Below, piece after piece: positions 36,244 to 44,352 of a DNA stretch of 64,000 nucleotides. The translations under genes were made by a program, and so were the position numbers. This DNA comes from Rhizobiales bacterium UBA1912 (lineage in GTDB: Bacteria > Pseudomonadota > Alphaproteobacteria > Rhizobiales > Devosiaceae): assembly GCA_002337455.1 (NCBI GenBank), contig DDGC01000011.1, positions 124,001 through 188,000 on the forward strand. Reading direction: 5' to 3'. Position 1 is the stretch's first letter, and every line of letters begins with the position of its first letter. The notes below the pieces were generated by a model, which had not been told where the DNA came from, made no database searches, and saw nothing but the letters and a program-made list of their open reading frames with translations.

Positions 36244-36870
36244 ATGGGGGCGAAAAACATTTCCGGCACCGGGCCAGACTCGAGGAGTGGTGGCCACGAC
36301 GATGCTCACCGCGAAGGGGGCGACCAGGATTTCCAGAATCCGGCCACCGACTTCGACGTCATAGAAGTCGTCGGGACCATCAAGTGGTTTGACGCAGGCA
36401 AGGGCTTCGGCTTTATCGTGCCGGACACTGGCGGCGCCGATGTGCTGCTGCACGTGACCTGCCTTCGGCGGGATGGCTATCAGACGGCCTATGAGGGTGC
36501 GCGCATCGTTGTGGAGGCGCTCAATCGCCCCGGCGGGCTCCAGGCCTTCCGCATTGTTTCCATGGATGAATCCACGGCGCGCCATCCCGCGCAGATGCCC
36601 GCGGCCCGCACTCATGTGCATGTGGAGCCGACCTCCAAGCTCGAGCGTCTTGAAGTCAAATGGTTCAACAGGGTGCGAGGCTTCGGGTTCCTCTCGGCCG
36701 GCGAGGGCCACCCCGACATTTTCATTCACATGGAAACCTTGCGCCAGTTCGGGCTGACCGAGTTGCGCCCCGGCCAGTTTGTGCTCGCCCGCTATGGCGA
36801 TGGCCCAAAGGGCCTTATGGTCGCCGAAATCAGGCCCGATGGTTGGGGCGACGCCCCGTCTTCCCACTAG
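36244..36870 (+). CDS. Twin cold-shock-domain protein
   Basis: 208 residues with two CspA-like single-strand nucleic acid binding domains. Domain 1 (~42-105) has GTIKWFDAGKGFGFIVPD and VLLHVTCL; domain 2 (~135-200) has LEVKWFNRVRGFGFL and IFIHMETL. RNP1 and RNP2 aromatic residues are kept in both. The first ~40 residues are charged and disordered-looking. ATG 36244 has GGAAGG as ribosome site; earlier TTG/GTG starts exist. Paired with the DUF192 gene 32 bases downstream, a pairing common in related bacteria. Confidence 0.88.
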   Translation: MGAKNISGTGPDSRSGGHDDAHREGGDQDFQNPATDFDVIEVVGTIKWFDAGKGFGFIVPDTGGADVLLHVTCLRRDGYQTAYEGARIVVEALNRPGGLQAFRIVSMDESTARHPAQMPAARTHVHVEPTSKLERLEVKWFNRVRGFGFLSAGEGHPDIFIHMETLRQFGLTELRPGQFVLARYGDGPKGLMVAEIRPDGWGDAPSSH

Positions 36871-36902
36871 GGCAGGGTATTTTTCAGCCAGGATCCATTT
36901 GA

Positions 36903-37367
36903 ATGCGCGCCACCAGAAATTTCATCGCATCGGCGCTGCTGCTGCTCGCCACTCTTGCCCCCGCCTTCGCGCAGGACAATGAGGAGGTCGCAATCATTCA
37001 TTCGGGCGATCAGAGCTTCACGTTCACCGTGGAGATTGCCGATACGCCCGAAGAAACGTCGCGCGGGCTGATGTTCCGCGAGGAGCTGGGTCCCGATGCC
37101 GGCATGCTGTTCGACTTTGTCGAGGAGCGCCCGACCAGCTTCTGGATGCAGAATACCCTCATTCCGCTCGATATGCTGTTCATCAAGGCGGACGGCAGAA
37201 TCGTGCGCATCCACGAGAACGCCAAGCCCATGGATACGACACCGATCCCGTCTGGCGAGCCGGTTCGCTTCGTTCTGGAAATCCCCGGCGGGCGCTCGGC
37301 GGAGCTGGGGCTGGAAGCTGGAGCACGTCTCGAGCATTCCCGCGTGGAGGCAGAGGCGGCGGAATAG
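36903..37367 (+). CDS. DUF192 secreted protein
   Basis: 154 residues with a signal peptide (~1-23, ending PAFAQ) and the DUF192 domain: TPEETSRGLMFREELGPDAGMLFDF, then SFWMQNTLIPLDMLFI. Periplasmic, function not established. It follows the cold-shock gene and probably shares its transcript. A 9-bp GC stem overlaps its stop codon but lacks a T run. Confidence 0.88.
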   Translation: MRATRNFIASALLLLATLAPAFAQDNEEVAIIHSGDQSFTFTVEIADTPEETSRGLMFREELGPDAGMLFDFVEERPTSFWMQNTLIPLDMLFIKADGRIVRIHENAKPMDTTPIPSGEPVRFVLEIPGGRSAELGLEAGARLEHSRVEAEAAE

Positions 37368-37391
37368 CTGCTCCGCCGCCGGGGCCGTTAT

Positions 37392-37826
37392 CTAGCGGAC
37401 GACGAGAACCGGCACTGTGCTCGCGGTCAGCACTTCGGTCGTCTGGCTGCCCAGCAGCATCTTGCGGAACCCGCGGCGGCCATGGGACGCCATGACGATC
37501 AGGTCCGCGCCCACCTCCTGGGATGTCTCGACAATTGCATCGGCCGGATAGCGGTTCGCGATGTGCCGAGTCTCGCATTCAACGCCGCTTTCTGATGCAA
37601 AACGGGCAGCTTCCTCCAGAATATCCTTCACCGCGGCATGCATCGCTTCGTCGTACTCTGCAATCGTCGCCGGCCCGGCTACGGCCAGCGCGCCAGACGC
37701 CCACATGTCGGTGACGGTGATGACCGTAACCTTCGAGCCCAGTTGCTTTGCCAGTTTCAGGCCCTGGTCGAGTCCCTTGGTGGACAGCTCCGAGCCATCG
37801 GTTGCGATCAGAATATGCTTGTACAT
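37392..37826 (-). CDS. Universal stress protein, UspA family
   Basis: 144 residues, one Usp domain. MYKHILIATDGSELSTKG begins the fold and the ATP-binding G-2X-G-9X-G(S/T) motif is intact as GRRGFRKMLLGSQTT near 115. Cytoplasmic dimer by family. GGAG precedes the ATG. An FNR/FixK-like box at 37880-37893 and a -10-like TAGCGT at 37857-37852 fit an oxygen-regulated promoter. Confidence 0.92.
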   Translation of the reverse strand: MYKHILIATDGSELSTKGLDQGLKLAKQLGSKVTVITVTDMWASGALAVAGPATIAEYDEAMHAAVKDILEEAARFASESGVECETRHIANRYPADAIVETSQEVGADLIVMASHGRRGFRKMLLGSQTTEVLTASTVPVLVVR

Positions 37827-37879
37827 GTCGCGTCTCCTTTTGATTGAAACAACGCTAGCGGGGCAAGAAGCGTTGCGAA

Positions 37880-37893
37880 TTGATGTGGGTCAA
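37880..37893 (-). promoter_or_regulatory. FNR/FixK-type box upstream of uspA-like gene
   Basis: Read leftward: TTGAC-CCAC-ATCAA, one base from the TTGAT-N4-ATCAA consensus. Its centre is ~41 bases upstream of the start site implied by TAGCGT at 37857-37852, the spacing of a class II activated promoter. Confidence 0.6.
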
Positions 37894-37963
37894 TCGACCC
37901 GCTCCGGCAAGACGATGCCGCCACTATTTCAGGCAATGATCGCAATGGCGTGGGAGAAACGAC

Positions 37964-38040
37964 TGGCGACCCCGACAGGATTCGAACCTGTGACCAATAG
38001 CTTAGAAGGCTACTGCTCTATCCAGCTGAGCTACGGGGCC
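37964..38040 (-). tRNA. tRNA-Arg (anticodon TCT)
   Basis: 77 bases with encoded CCA. Acceptor GGCCCCG pairs with CGGGGTC (one G-T); anticodon loop CTTCTAA gives TCT, reading AGA/AGG; T arm GGTTCGAATCC. Confidence 0.95.
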
Positions 38041-38376
38041 GTCACGCGCCGTCTAGCGCAAATTGCGGCGCTTGTCAGCCTGTGACATCCTCGGCGCTTG
38101 ACTTTGCCGGCCCAAGCGCCGATATGAGCGCAGTGCTAGGTGCTGCCGCGTGAGCAGCCATCGCGTCCCCATTTTGGGTGACCCCTTGAACCGGCATGAT
38201 TTTCCCAAGTTCCCAGATCACGCGGGGTTCTGACAGGTCTGACGCCCGGTGCGCAATGTGGCGCGTGGGTTTGGATGGATCTGCAACCGCAACGGTAAAC
38301 GCGCAACCCGAAGGTTGGCGCGGCAGAGCCGTGTAGTGTTCGGCGCGCATGATGCGCTGCCGGAAAAGGATATAAT
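38041..38376. other. 336-base gene-free leader before the DEAD-box helicase
   Basis: No supported gene on either strand; the one leftward frame here is a shadow. The helicase promoter must lie here, and the remaining sequence may be a long 5' untranslated leader, as is common for cold-shock helicases. No clear hexamers could be fixed by eye. Confidence 0.4.
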
Positions 38377-39669
38377 TTGACTCAGTTTCAGGCCCTCGGC
38401 CTTGACGACCATCTTCTTAAAGCCATCGCAGGGCTGGGCTTTTCCGATCCCACGCCCATCCAGGAACGGGCAATCCCGCTCGTCCTTGAAGGCCGCGATA
38501 TCATGGGCCTTGCCCAGACCGGCACCGGCAAGACCGCCGCATTCGGCCTTCCCATCATTCAACAGCTTCTGGCCAAGACCGGAAAGCCGGATCCCAAGAC
38601 CTGCAAGGCCTTGATCCTCGCGCCGACCCGCGAACTGGTGAACCAGATCGCTGTCAATCTGCGCGCCTTCACCAAGGGTTCGCCCATCAAGGTCAATTCC
38701 GTCGTGGGCGGCATGTCCATTGGAACGCAGATCAAGGCGCTGGCTCATGGCAGCGACATCGTCGTGGCAACGCCGGGCCGTCTGCTCGATCTCGTCAAGC
38801 GCCAGGCTCTCCGGCTCGATTCGGCAAAGCACCTCGTGCTCGACGAAGCCGACCAGATGCTCGATCTCGGCTTCATCCATGCACTGCGCGAGATTTCGCG
38901 CCTTGTCGGCCAGCCGCGCCAGACGCTTCTGTTTTCGGCCACCATGCCCAAGCAGATGAACGAGATCGCCGCCGTTTATCTCAAGGATCCTGTCCGCGTT
39001 CAGGTGGCAACACCGGGCAAGGGCGCCGACAAGATTGCCCAGAGCGCCCATTTTGTTGAGCCGGGCGGCAAGCTCGGACTGCTCAAGCAATTGCTTTCCG
39101 CCGACAAGGATGCGCTTTCGCTGGTTTTTGCCCGCACCAAGCACGGCGCCGAAAAGCTCTCGAAAACTCTGGCTGCTGCCGGATACGCCGCAGGCTCGAT
39201 CCACGGCAACAAGAGCCAGGGCCAGCGCGACCGCACGCTCAAGGCGTTCCGTGGCGGGGAAATCCGCGTTCTGGTTGCAACCGACGTTGCCGCGCGCGGC
39301 ATCGACATCCCGGGTGTCAGCCACGTTTATAATTACGAACTGCCCCAGGTTCCTGAAAACTACGTTCACCGCATCGGTCGTACGGCGCGTGCCGGCGCCG
39401 AGGGTGAGGCCGTTGCGCTGGTGTCCGGCGAAGAATACGGCCTGCTCCTCGATATCGAGCGGCTCACCGGGCTTTCGATCGTAACGGCGGGCGGAGAACG
39501 CCCCTTGCGCAAGACGTCGTCTGCTCCCGCCAAGAAGCGTACGCAGGGACGCAACGGCAAGCCCCAGTCCAAAGGGCAGGGTGCTGGCAAGTCCTTCGAC
39601 CCCGCCAAGGCTGCTCCGCAGCGCAACCGCAACAAACAGCGCAACAAGCGGCCGCGTCAGGCAGCCTGA
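38377..39669 (+). CDS. DEAD-box ATP-dependent RNA helicase (RhlE-like)
   Basis: 430 residues. Helicase motifs: Q motif FSDPTPIQERAIP, motif I AQTGTGKT (~residue 46), PTRELVNQ, TPGRL, II LVLDEADQML, III FSATMP, IV LVFARTKHGAEKL, V ATDVAARGIDIPGV and VI HRIGRTARAG. The last ~70 residues are a basic Lys/Arg/Gln-rich tail for RNA binding. It starts with TTG at 38377, six bases after AAAAGGA. Expected roles are ribosome assembly or cold-shock RNA unwinding. Ended by a REP-like element and a strong terminator. Confidence 0.94.
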   Translation: MTQFQALGLDDHLLKAIAGLGFSDPTPIQERAIPLVLEGRDIMGLAQTGTGKTAAFGLPIIQQLLAKTGKPDPKTCKALILAPTRELVNQIAVNLRAFTKGSPIKVNSVVGGMSIGTQIKALAHGSDIVVATPGRLLDLVKRQALRLDSAKHLVLDEADQMLDLGFIHALREISRLVGQPRQTLLFSATMPKQMNEIAAVYLKDPVRVQVATPGKGADKIAQSAHFVEPGGKLGLLKQLLSADKDALSLVFARTKHGAEKLSKTLAAAGYAAGSIHGNKSQGQRDRTLKAFRGGEIRVLVATDVAARGIDIPGVSHVYNYELPQVPENYVHRIGRTARAGAEGEAVALVSGEEYGLLLDIERLTGLSIVTAGGERPLRKTSSAPAKKRTQGRNGKPQSKGQGAGKSFDPAKAAPQRNRNKQRNKRPRQAA

Positions 39670-39670
39670 G

Positions 39671-39712
39671 TGTTTCCCGGATAAGTGGTTTCCGCTTATC
39701 CGGTTCGGACCT
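39671..39712. repeat. REP-like palindromic element, copy C
   Basis: CCGGATAAGTGG (39677-39688) pairs with CCGCTTATCCGG (39692-39703), 12 positions with one G-T, loop TTT; then TTCGGAC. It resembles copy A in the TTTCC/AAGTGG.../GGTTCGGA order. It lies directly behind the helicase stop. Confidence 0.5.
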
Positions 39713-39766
39713 GCCAGGGCCGCGCAAGCGAGACGCGGCCAGGCGATATTGCGATCTGAACTGTGC

Positions 39767-39798
39767 AAAAGGCAGTCGCTTCGGCGGCTGCCTTTTTT
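39767..39798 (+). terminator. Terminator after the helicase gene
   Basis: AAAAGGCAGTCGC (39767-39779) pairs with GCGGCTGCCTTTT (39784-39796) around a TTCG tetraloop closed by C-G, followed by a six-T run. A textbook strong terminator. Confidence 0.93.
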
Positions 39799-39870
39799 GG
39801 TGGCAATAGGAGGCTTCCTGTGCGCTTGCGCCAGGGCTTTCCACATATCCGACTTTGGTATTAGAGGCTC

Positions 39871-39899
39871 TTGACATCGATTACATAATGGAATGTGAT
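39871..39899 (+). promoter_or_regulatory. Promoter of the sugar ABC operon
   Basis: TTGACA (39871-39876) and TGTGAT (39894-39899) with 17 bases between. Operator 1 overlaps the -35 and operator 2 lies over the expected start site, so repressor binding should block RNA polymerase. The ~100 bases from 39951 to the ATG at 40050 hold nothing else recognised. Confidence 0.6.
39872..39885. promoter_or_regulatory. LacI-type operator 1
   Basis: TGACATCGATTACA, 12 of 14 bases matching the perfect palindrome of operator 3. Overlaps the -35 hexamer. Confidence 0.55.
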
Positions 39900-39902
39900 G
39901 CC

Positions 39903-39916
39903 TGTAATCGATTGCA
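39903..39916. promoter_or_regulatory. LacI-type operator 2
   Basis: TGTAATCGATTGCA, 13 of 14 bases matching operator 3, its centre 31 bases (three helical turns) from operator 1. Confidence 0.7.
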
Positions 39917-39936
39917 GCCAGCGCAGCCTGTGCATT

Positions 39937-39950
39937 TGTAATCGATTACA
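39937..39950. promoter_or_regulatory. LacI-type operator 3
   Basis: TGTAATCGATTACA, a perfect 14-base palindrome with a central CG, typical of LacI-family sites. Its centre is 34 bases from operator 2. Confidence 0.75.
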
Positions 39951-40049
39951 TTTCCGCGTCGCGGAGGCCGTGTGTTGAGGAGCCACGGTACGGTTGATGG
40001 AGGAGGGGCGATAAACATCGCCTGAGGAAACCCCTGGGAGGATTATCCG

Positions 40050-41291
40050 ATGAATAAATTCACAGTGGCCGCATCCATTGCGGTTGCCCTGATGTCGACG
40101 ACGTCTGTGTCGGCGGCCAATCTTGAAGTTACACACTGGTGGACATCCGCCGGTGAAGCGGCGTCCATTGCCGAATTCGCGCGAATTTTTGAAGAAGAGA
40201 CCGGCCATACCTGGGTCGACAGCGCCCTGGCAGGTTCAGGCACCGGTGCCAACCCCGTCATCATCAGCCGCATCATTGGCGGTGATCCGATGGGTGCAAC
40301 CCAGATGAACACCGGCCGTGACGCCGAGGAACTCATCCAGGCCGGCCTTATGCGCGATCTGACCGACATCGCCGAGGAAATGGGCATTGAGGATTTCTAC
40401 GTCGACCAGACGCTGCTTGAGCCCTGCACCTATGAAGGCCGCATCTATTGCTTCCCGATCAATATTCACTCATGGGACTGGCTGTGGCTGTCGACTGCTG
40501 CCTATGAGGAAATCGGCCAGCCGGTGCCCACCAACTGGAATGAATACGTCGAGAGCTGGCCCGCGCTGGAAGAGGCCGGCATCCTGCCGTTCGGTCTTGC
40601 CTCGGGTTGGCCGATCGATGGCGTGCCCGGCGTGTTGCTGGCCGGCATCGGCGGCACCGATCTCGTCCTCGCCGTCAACCGCGACAAGAGCGGCGATGCG
40701 GTGCGCGGCCCCGAATTCCGCGAAGTGGCCGAAGCACTCGATCAGCTGCGTACCGTTATCTCACCCGACATGATGGTTCCCTCGTTCGGTGACGTCGGCA
40801 ACCAGCTCTTGGCTGGTGAAGCCGCGGGCAATATTCACGGCGACTGGCTGCAGGGCGATCTTCAGATTGCCGGTGGCGTTCCCGGAGAAGACTATGAGTG
40901 CGTCCCGGCACTTGGTCTCAACGACCAGCTTTCGGGTGGCGGCGACTCCTTCTTCTTCCCCGTGTTGCCCGACGGAACCGATCCAGAGGTTCTCGAAGCA
41001 CAAACCCAGCTCGCACGTATTCTGATCTCGCCCGAAGGTCAGCTTGCCTTCAACCTCAAAAAGGGCTCGATGCCGATCCGCACCGACATCGACCTCGAAG
41101 CGGCCAACCCCTGCATGCAGAAGGCGCTCGGCCTGCTCGGCAACGGCCTGCTGCCGGCCGGTGAATCGACGCTGACCAGCGATACCCAGCAGCAGCTCAA
41201 CGATCTGACCAAGGAGTTCATCGACGACGACTCCATCACCGTCGATGATTATGTCGAGCGTTACGCGACCCTCATCGAGAACGCCAGCTAG
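40050..41291 (+). CDS. Sugar ABC transporter substrate-binding protein
   Basis: Family 1 extracellular solute-binding protein, 413 residues; signal peptide ~1-22 (ending SVSAA). The start of the mature protein, LEVTHWWTSAGEAASI, resembles glucose/mannose-type binders of Gram-negative bacteria, and four cysteines (EPCTYEGRIYC; YECVP; NPCMQ) could form disulfides. GGGAGG precedes the ATG. First gene of the operon, followed by two permeases and the ATPase. The actual sugar is unknown. Confidence 0.9.
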   Translation: MNKFTVAASIAVALMSTTSVSAANLEVTHWWTSAGEAASIAEFARIFEEETGHTWVDSALAGSGTGANPVIISRIIGGDPMGATQMNTGRDAEELIQAGLMRDLTDIAEEMGIEDFYVDQTLLEPCTYEGRIYCFPINIHSWDWLWLSTAAYEEIGQPVPTNWNEYVESWPALEEAGILPFGLASGWPIDGVPGVLLAGIGGTDLVLAVNRDKSGDAVRGPEFREVAEALDQLRTVISPDMMVPSFGDVGNQLLAGEAAGNIHGDWLQGDLQIAGGVPGEDYECVPALGLNDQLSGGGDSFFFPVLPDGTDPEVLEAQTQLARILISPEGQLAFNLKKGSMPIRTDIDLEAANPCMQKALGLLGNGLLPAGESTLTSDTQQQLNDLTKEFIDDDSITVDDYVERYATLIENAS

Positions 41292-41317
41292 GCGTCTTGT
41301 GATGATATGATTGGGAC

Positions 41318-41342
41318 GCGGCCGGCCCGACCGGCTGGCCGC
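41318..41342 (+). promoter_or_regulatory. Intercistronic GC hairpin after the binding-protein gene
   Basis: GCGGCC (41318-41323) and GGCCGC (41337-41342), or the inner GCCGG/CCGGC, form a stable stem between binding protein and permease. Without a T run it more likely protects the upstream RNA so that binding protein is made in excess. Confidence 0.45.
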
Positions 41343-41368
41343 TTCTCCCCCATATTGGAGGGATCGAC

Positions 41369-42298
41369 TTGACTCAAGTTTCGCATGGCACCGGCGAGCA
41401 GTCCGGTGTGGCCCGCTTTTTCAAGCAGTTGTTTACGCGGAACCTCTCGGCAAAATTTGCGGCCACCCCGATGGTGGTCACCGTGCTGGTGGTGTTCGTT
41501 GGCTGCACAGCCTGGACCATCTGGTACTCATTTACCGGATCGCGGTTGTTGCCAAACAACACATTTGTCGGGCTGGATCAGTATGAGCGGCTGTTTGCGA
41601 CGTCACGCTGGAATATTTCGGTTCGAAACCTGTTTGTTTTCGGCATCCTGTCGCTGACATTTACCCTGGTTATCGGGTTCGTTCTCGCCGTTCTCATGGA
41701 TCAGAAAATCCGCTTCGAGAGCGTCTTTAGAACCATCATGCTCTACCCCTTCGCCTTGTCCTTCATCGTGACGGGCCTTGTCTGGCAGTGGATCATGAAC
41801 CCCACGCTCGGCCTGCAGGGCACCATGCGCAACCTTGGCTGGGAGAGTTTCAGGTTCGACTGGATCGCCCAATCGGACATGGTCATCTATGCGCTGCTGA
41901 TTGCGGGGCTGTGGCAGGGCACCGGCTTTGTCATGGTGCTCATGCTGGCCGGCCTGCGCGGCATAGACGAGGAAATCTGGAAGGCCGCCCGTGTCGACGG
42001 TATTCCCGCCTGGCGGACCTACCTCTTCATCGTTCTGCCCATGATGCGCGGCGTGCTGGTCACTGCCGTCGTGATCGTCGGGTCAGGCATTGTCCGGCTT
42101 TACGATCTCGTGGTGGCGCTGACCAAAGGCGGTCCCGGCATCGCGTCCGAGGTCCCGGCCAAATACGTCTACGATTACATGTTTACCGCAGGAAATATCG
42201 GTCAAGGCCTCGCAGCCTCCACCATGATGCTTCTCACAGTCATGATCATCATCATTCCGTGGGCCTATCTCGAATTCGGCGGAAGGGGAAAAAAGTAA
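41369..42298 (+). CDS. Sugar ABC permease 1 (MalF type)
   Basis: 309 residues, six membrane helices, with the EAA-like loop GIDEEIWKAARVDGIPAWRTYLFIVLPMM near 200. Starts with TTG at 41369 behind a strong GGAGGG ribosome site seven bases away. Its stop TAATG overlaps the next permease start by one base. Confidence 0.92.
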   Translation: MTQVSHGTGEQSGVARFFKQLFTRNLSAKFAATPMVVTVLVVFVGCTAWTIWYSFTGSRLLPNNTFVGLDQYERLFATSRWNISVRNLFVFGILSLTFTLVIGFVLAVLMDQKIRFESVFRTIMLYPFALSFIVTGLVWQWIMNPTLGLQGTMRNLGWESFRFDWIAQSDMVIYALLIAGLWQGTGFVMVLMLAGLRGIDEEIWKAARVDGIPAWRTYLFIVLPMMRGVLVTAVVIVGSGIVRLYDLVVALTKGGPGIASEVPAKYVYDYMFTAGNIGQGLAASTMMLLTVMIIIIPWAYLEFGGRGKK

Positions 42299-43242
42299 TG
42301 AGCAACCCGGCCACCATCTCCTCCAATGTCGCGCTCGATGCAGTCAGGAGCGACGTCAAGCTTGCCCAGCCCACCGGGCCACGTCCAAAACCGTTCTTCA
42401 CGCCCAGGCGGATCGTCTTGTACTCGATCCTGTTCGTGGCATGTCTTTACTACCTCTTTCCGCTCTATGTCATGGTCATGACCTCGTTCAAAACCATGCC
42501 AGACATCCGGTTCGGCAATATTTTTGCCCCGCCGCGCGAGTTTACGACCGATGGCTGGGTCAAGGCCTGGACCAGCGCCTGCACGGGCCTCACCTGTCAG
42601 GGCTTGAGCCCGGGGTTCTGGAACTCGGTAAAAATCCTCATCCCAAGCGTCATCGTCTCGACCTCGGTTGCCGCGGTCAACGGCTACGCGCTGGTCAACT
42701 GGAAGTTCAGGGGCTCGGAGATCTTCTTTGCCATCCTGATTTTCGGATCGTTCATCCCCTATCAGGTGATGCTCTATCCACTGGTGATGATCACCCGCGA
42801 CCTTGGTATTTTCGGAACCATTCCGGGCATCATTCTCGTGCACACGATCTTTGGCATGCCCATCCTGACTCTGCTGTTTCGAAACTATTTCGCCTCTCTG
42901 CCGGTGGAGTTGTTCAAGGCGGCGCGCGTCGATGGGGCAGGGTTCTGGCGGATATTTTTCGAAATCATGCTGCCCATGTCTCTCCCGATCATCGTCGTCG
43001 CCCTGATCCTTCAGGTAACCGGGATCTGGAACGACTTCCTGTTCGGCGTGGTGTTTGCGGGAACGCAGAACTATCCGATGACGGTGCAGCTCAACAACAT
43101 CGTCAATTCGGCTCAGGGCACGCCTGAATACAATGTCAACATGGCGGCAACGATGCTGACCGGCCTCGTACCCCTTATCGTCTACTTCGTCTCAGGACGT
43201 TTGTTCGTCCGGGGTGTTGCGGCGGGTGCGGTTAAAGGGTGA
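42298..43242 (+). CDS. Sugar ABC permease 2 (MalG type)
   Basis: 314 residues, six helices. The EAA loop is ELFKAARVDGAGFWRIFFEIMLPMS near 205. The ATG at 42298 shares a base with the previous stop. Forms the heterodimeric channel with permease 1. The ATPase gene begins within six bases of its stop. Confidence 0.92.
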   Translation: MSNPATISSNVALDAVRSDVKLAQPTGPRPKPFFTPRRIVLYSILFVACLYYLFPLYVMVMTSFKTMPDIRFGNIFAPPREFTTDGWVKAWTSACTGLTCQGLSPGFWNSVKILIPSVIVSTSVAAVNGYALVNWKFRGSEIFFAILIFGSFIPYQVMLYPLVMITRDLGIFGTIPGIILVHTIFGMPILTLLFRNYFASLPVELFKAARVDGAGFWRIFFEIMLPMSLPIIVVALILQVTGIWNDFLFGVVFAGTQNYPMTVQLNNIVNSAQGTPEYNVNMAATMLTGLVPLIVYFVSGRLFVRGVAAGAVKG

Positions 43243-43247
43243 GTAAA

Positions 43248-44342
43248 ATGAACGATAATACAAACACTTCGGTATCGATCCGGAATCTCTCGCTTAACTT
43301 CGGTGCCGTTCAGGTCCTCAAGGAAATGGACCTTGATGTTTCGGAAGGCGAGTTTCTGGTCCTGCTTGGACCGTCGGGTTGCGGCAAGTCCACCCTGCTC
43401 AATTGCATTGCCGGGCTGCTCGACGTATCGGGCGGGCAAATCCACATTTCGGGCAAGAACGTCACCTGGGAAGAACCCAAGGATCGGGGCATCGGCATGG
43501 TGTTCCAGTCCTACGCTCTTTATCCTCAAATGAGCGTGCGCAGAAATCTGTCCTTTGGCCTGCGTGTGGCCGGCCTGCCGCGCGAGGAAATCGAAAAGCG
43601 CGTCAAGCGGGCCTCGGAAATGCTCCAGATCGAGCCGCTTCTCGAACGCAAGCCTGCAAATCTTTCGGGTGGTCAGCGCCAGCGCGTTGCCATCGGGCGG
43701 GCCCTGGTTCGGGACGTTGAAGTCTTTCTTTTCGATGAGCCGCTGTCCAACCTGGACGCCAAGCTGCGCTCGGACCTGCGCGTCGAAATCAAGCGCCTGC
43801 ATCAGCGGCTTGAGAACACAATGATCTACGTGACCCACGACCAGATCGAGGCCATGACCCTGGCCGATCGCATCGCCATCATGCGCGACGGGATCATCCA
43901 GCAGCTCGATACGCCGCACGTGATCTACAACAATCCGGTCAACCTTTTCGTCGCGGGCTTTATCGGCTCTCCATCGATGAACTTCATCAACGGTGATCTC
44001 AAGGCCAAGGCCTTCAACGCCGATGGCATTCCGTTCAACATCGAAAGATACGAGTTTGCCTCGGGCAACGAAAATCTCGAAACCCGGGCAGTGTTCGGCA
44101 TTCGCCCCGAACACATCATCGTAGGCGAGGAGGCGGCGAGCCAGCCCGTCAATTTCGAAGCCGAGATCGAAATTGTCGAGCCGATGGGATCCGACACCAT
44201 CGCTTGGACAAAGCTCGGAAAGCACGAATTCACGTTCCGGGCCGACAGCGAACTCAATCTCGGGGTTGGGCAGAAGATAAGGCTGGGCTTCGATCCGGCC
44301 CGCGCCTCGATCTTTCACGCCGACAGCGGCGACCGCATTTAG
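43248..44342 (+). CDS. Sugar ABC ATP-binding protein (MalK/UgpC type)
   Basis: 364 residues. Walker A GPSGCGKSTLLNCI (~residue 40), Q loop MVFQSYALYP, signature LSGGQRQRVAIGRAL (~135), Walker B VFLFDEPLSNLDAKLR and H-loop YVTHDQIEAMTLADRI; a C-terminal TOBE/OB domain (~235-364) as in MalK. ATG 43248 fits the AAAGGG ribosome site better than GTG 43239. Confidence 0.93.
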   Translation: MNDNTNTSVSIRNLSLNFGAVQVLKEMDLDVSEGEFLVLLGPSGCGKSTLLNCIAGLLDVSGGQIHISGKNVTWEEPKDRGIGMVFQSYALYPQMSVRRNLSFGLRVAGLPREEIEKRVKRASEMLQIEPLLERKPANLSGGQRQRVAIGRALVRDVEVFLFDEPLSNLDAKLRSDLRVEIKRLHQRLENTMIYVTHDQIEAMTLADRIAIMRDGIIQQLDTPHVIYNNPVNLFVAGFIGSPSMNFINGDLKAKAFNADGIPFNIERYEFASGNENLETRAVFGIRPEHIIVGEEAASQPVNFEAEIEIVEPMGSDTIAWTKLGKHEFTFRADSELNLGVGQKIRLGFDPARASIFHADSGDRI

Positions 44343-44352
44343 GGAGTACAAA

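Noticed and set aside
37355..37380. GGCGGCGGA/TCCGCCGCC stem over the DUF192 stop as a terminator
   Set aside because: No T run on either strand and it overlaps the coding end; could be chance in GC-rich sequence.
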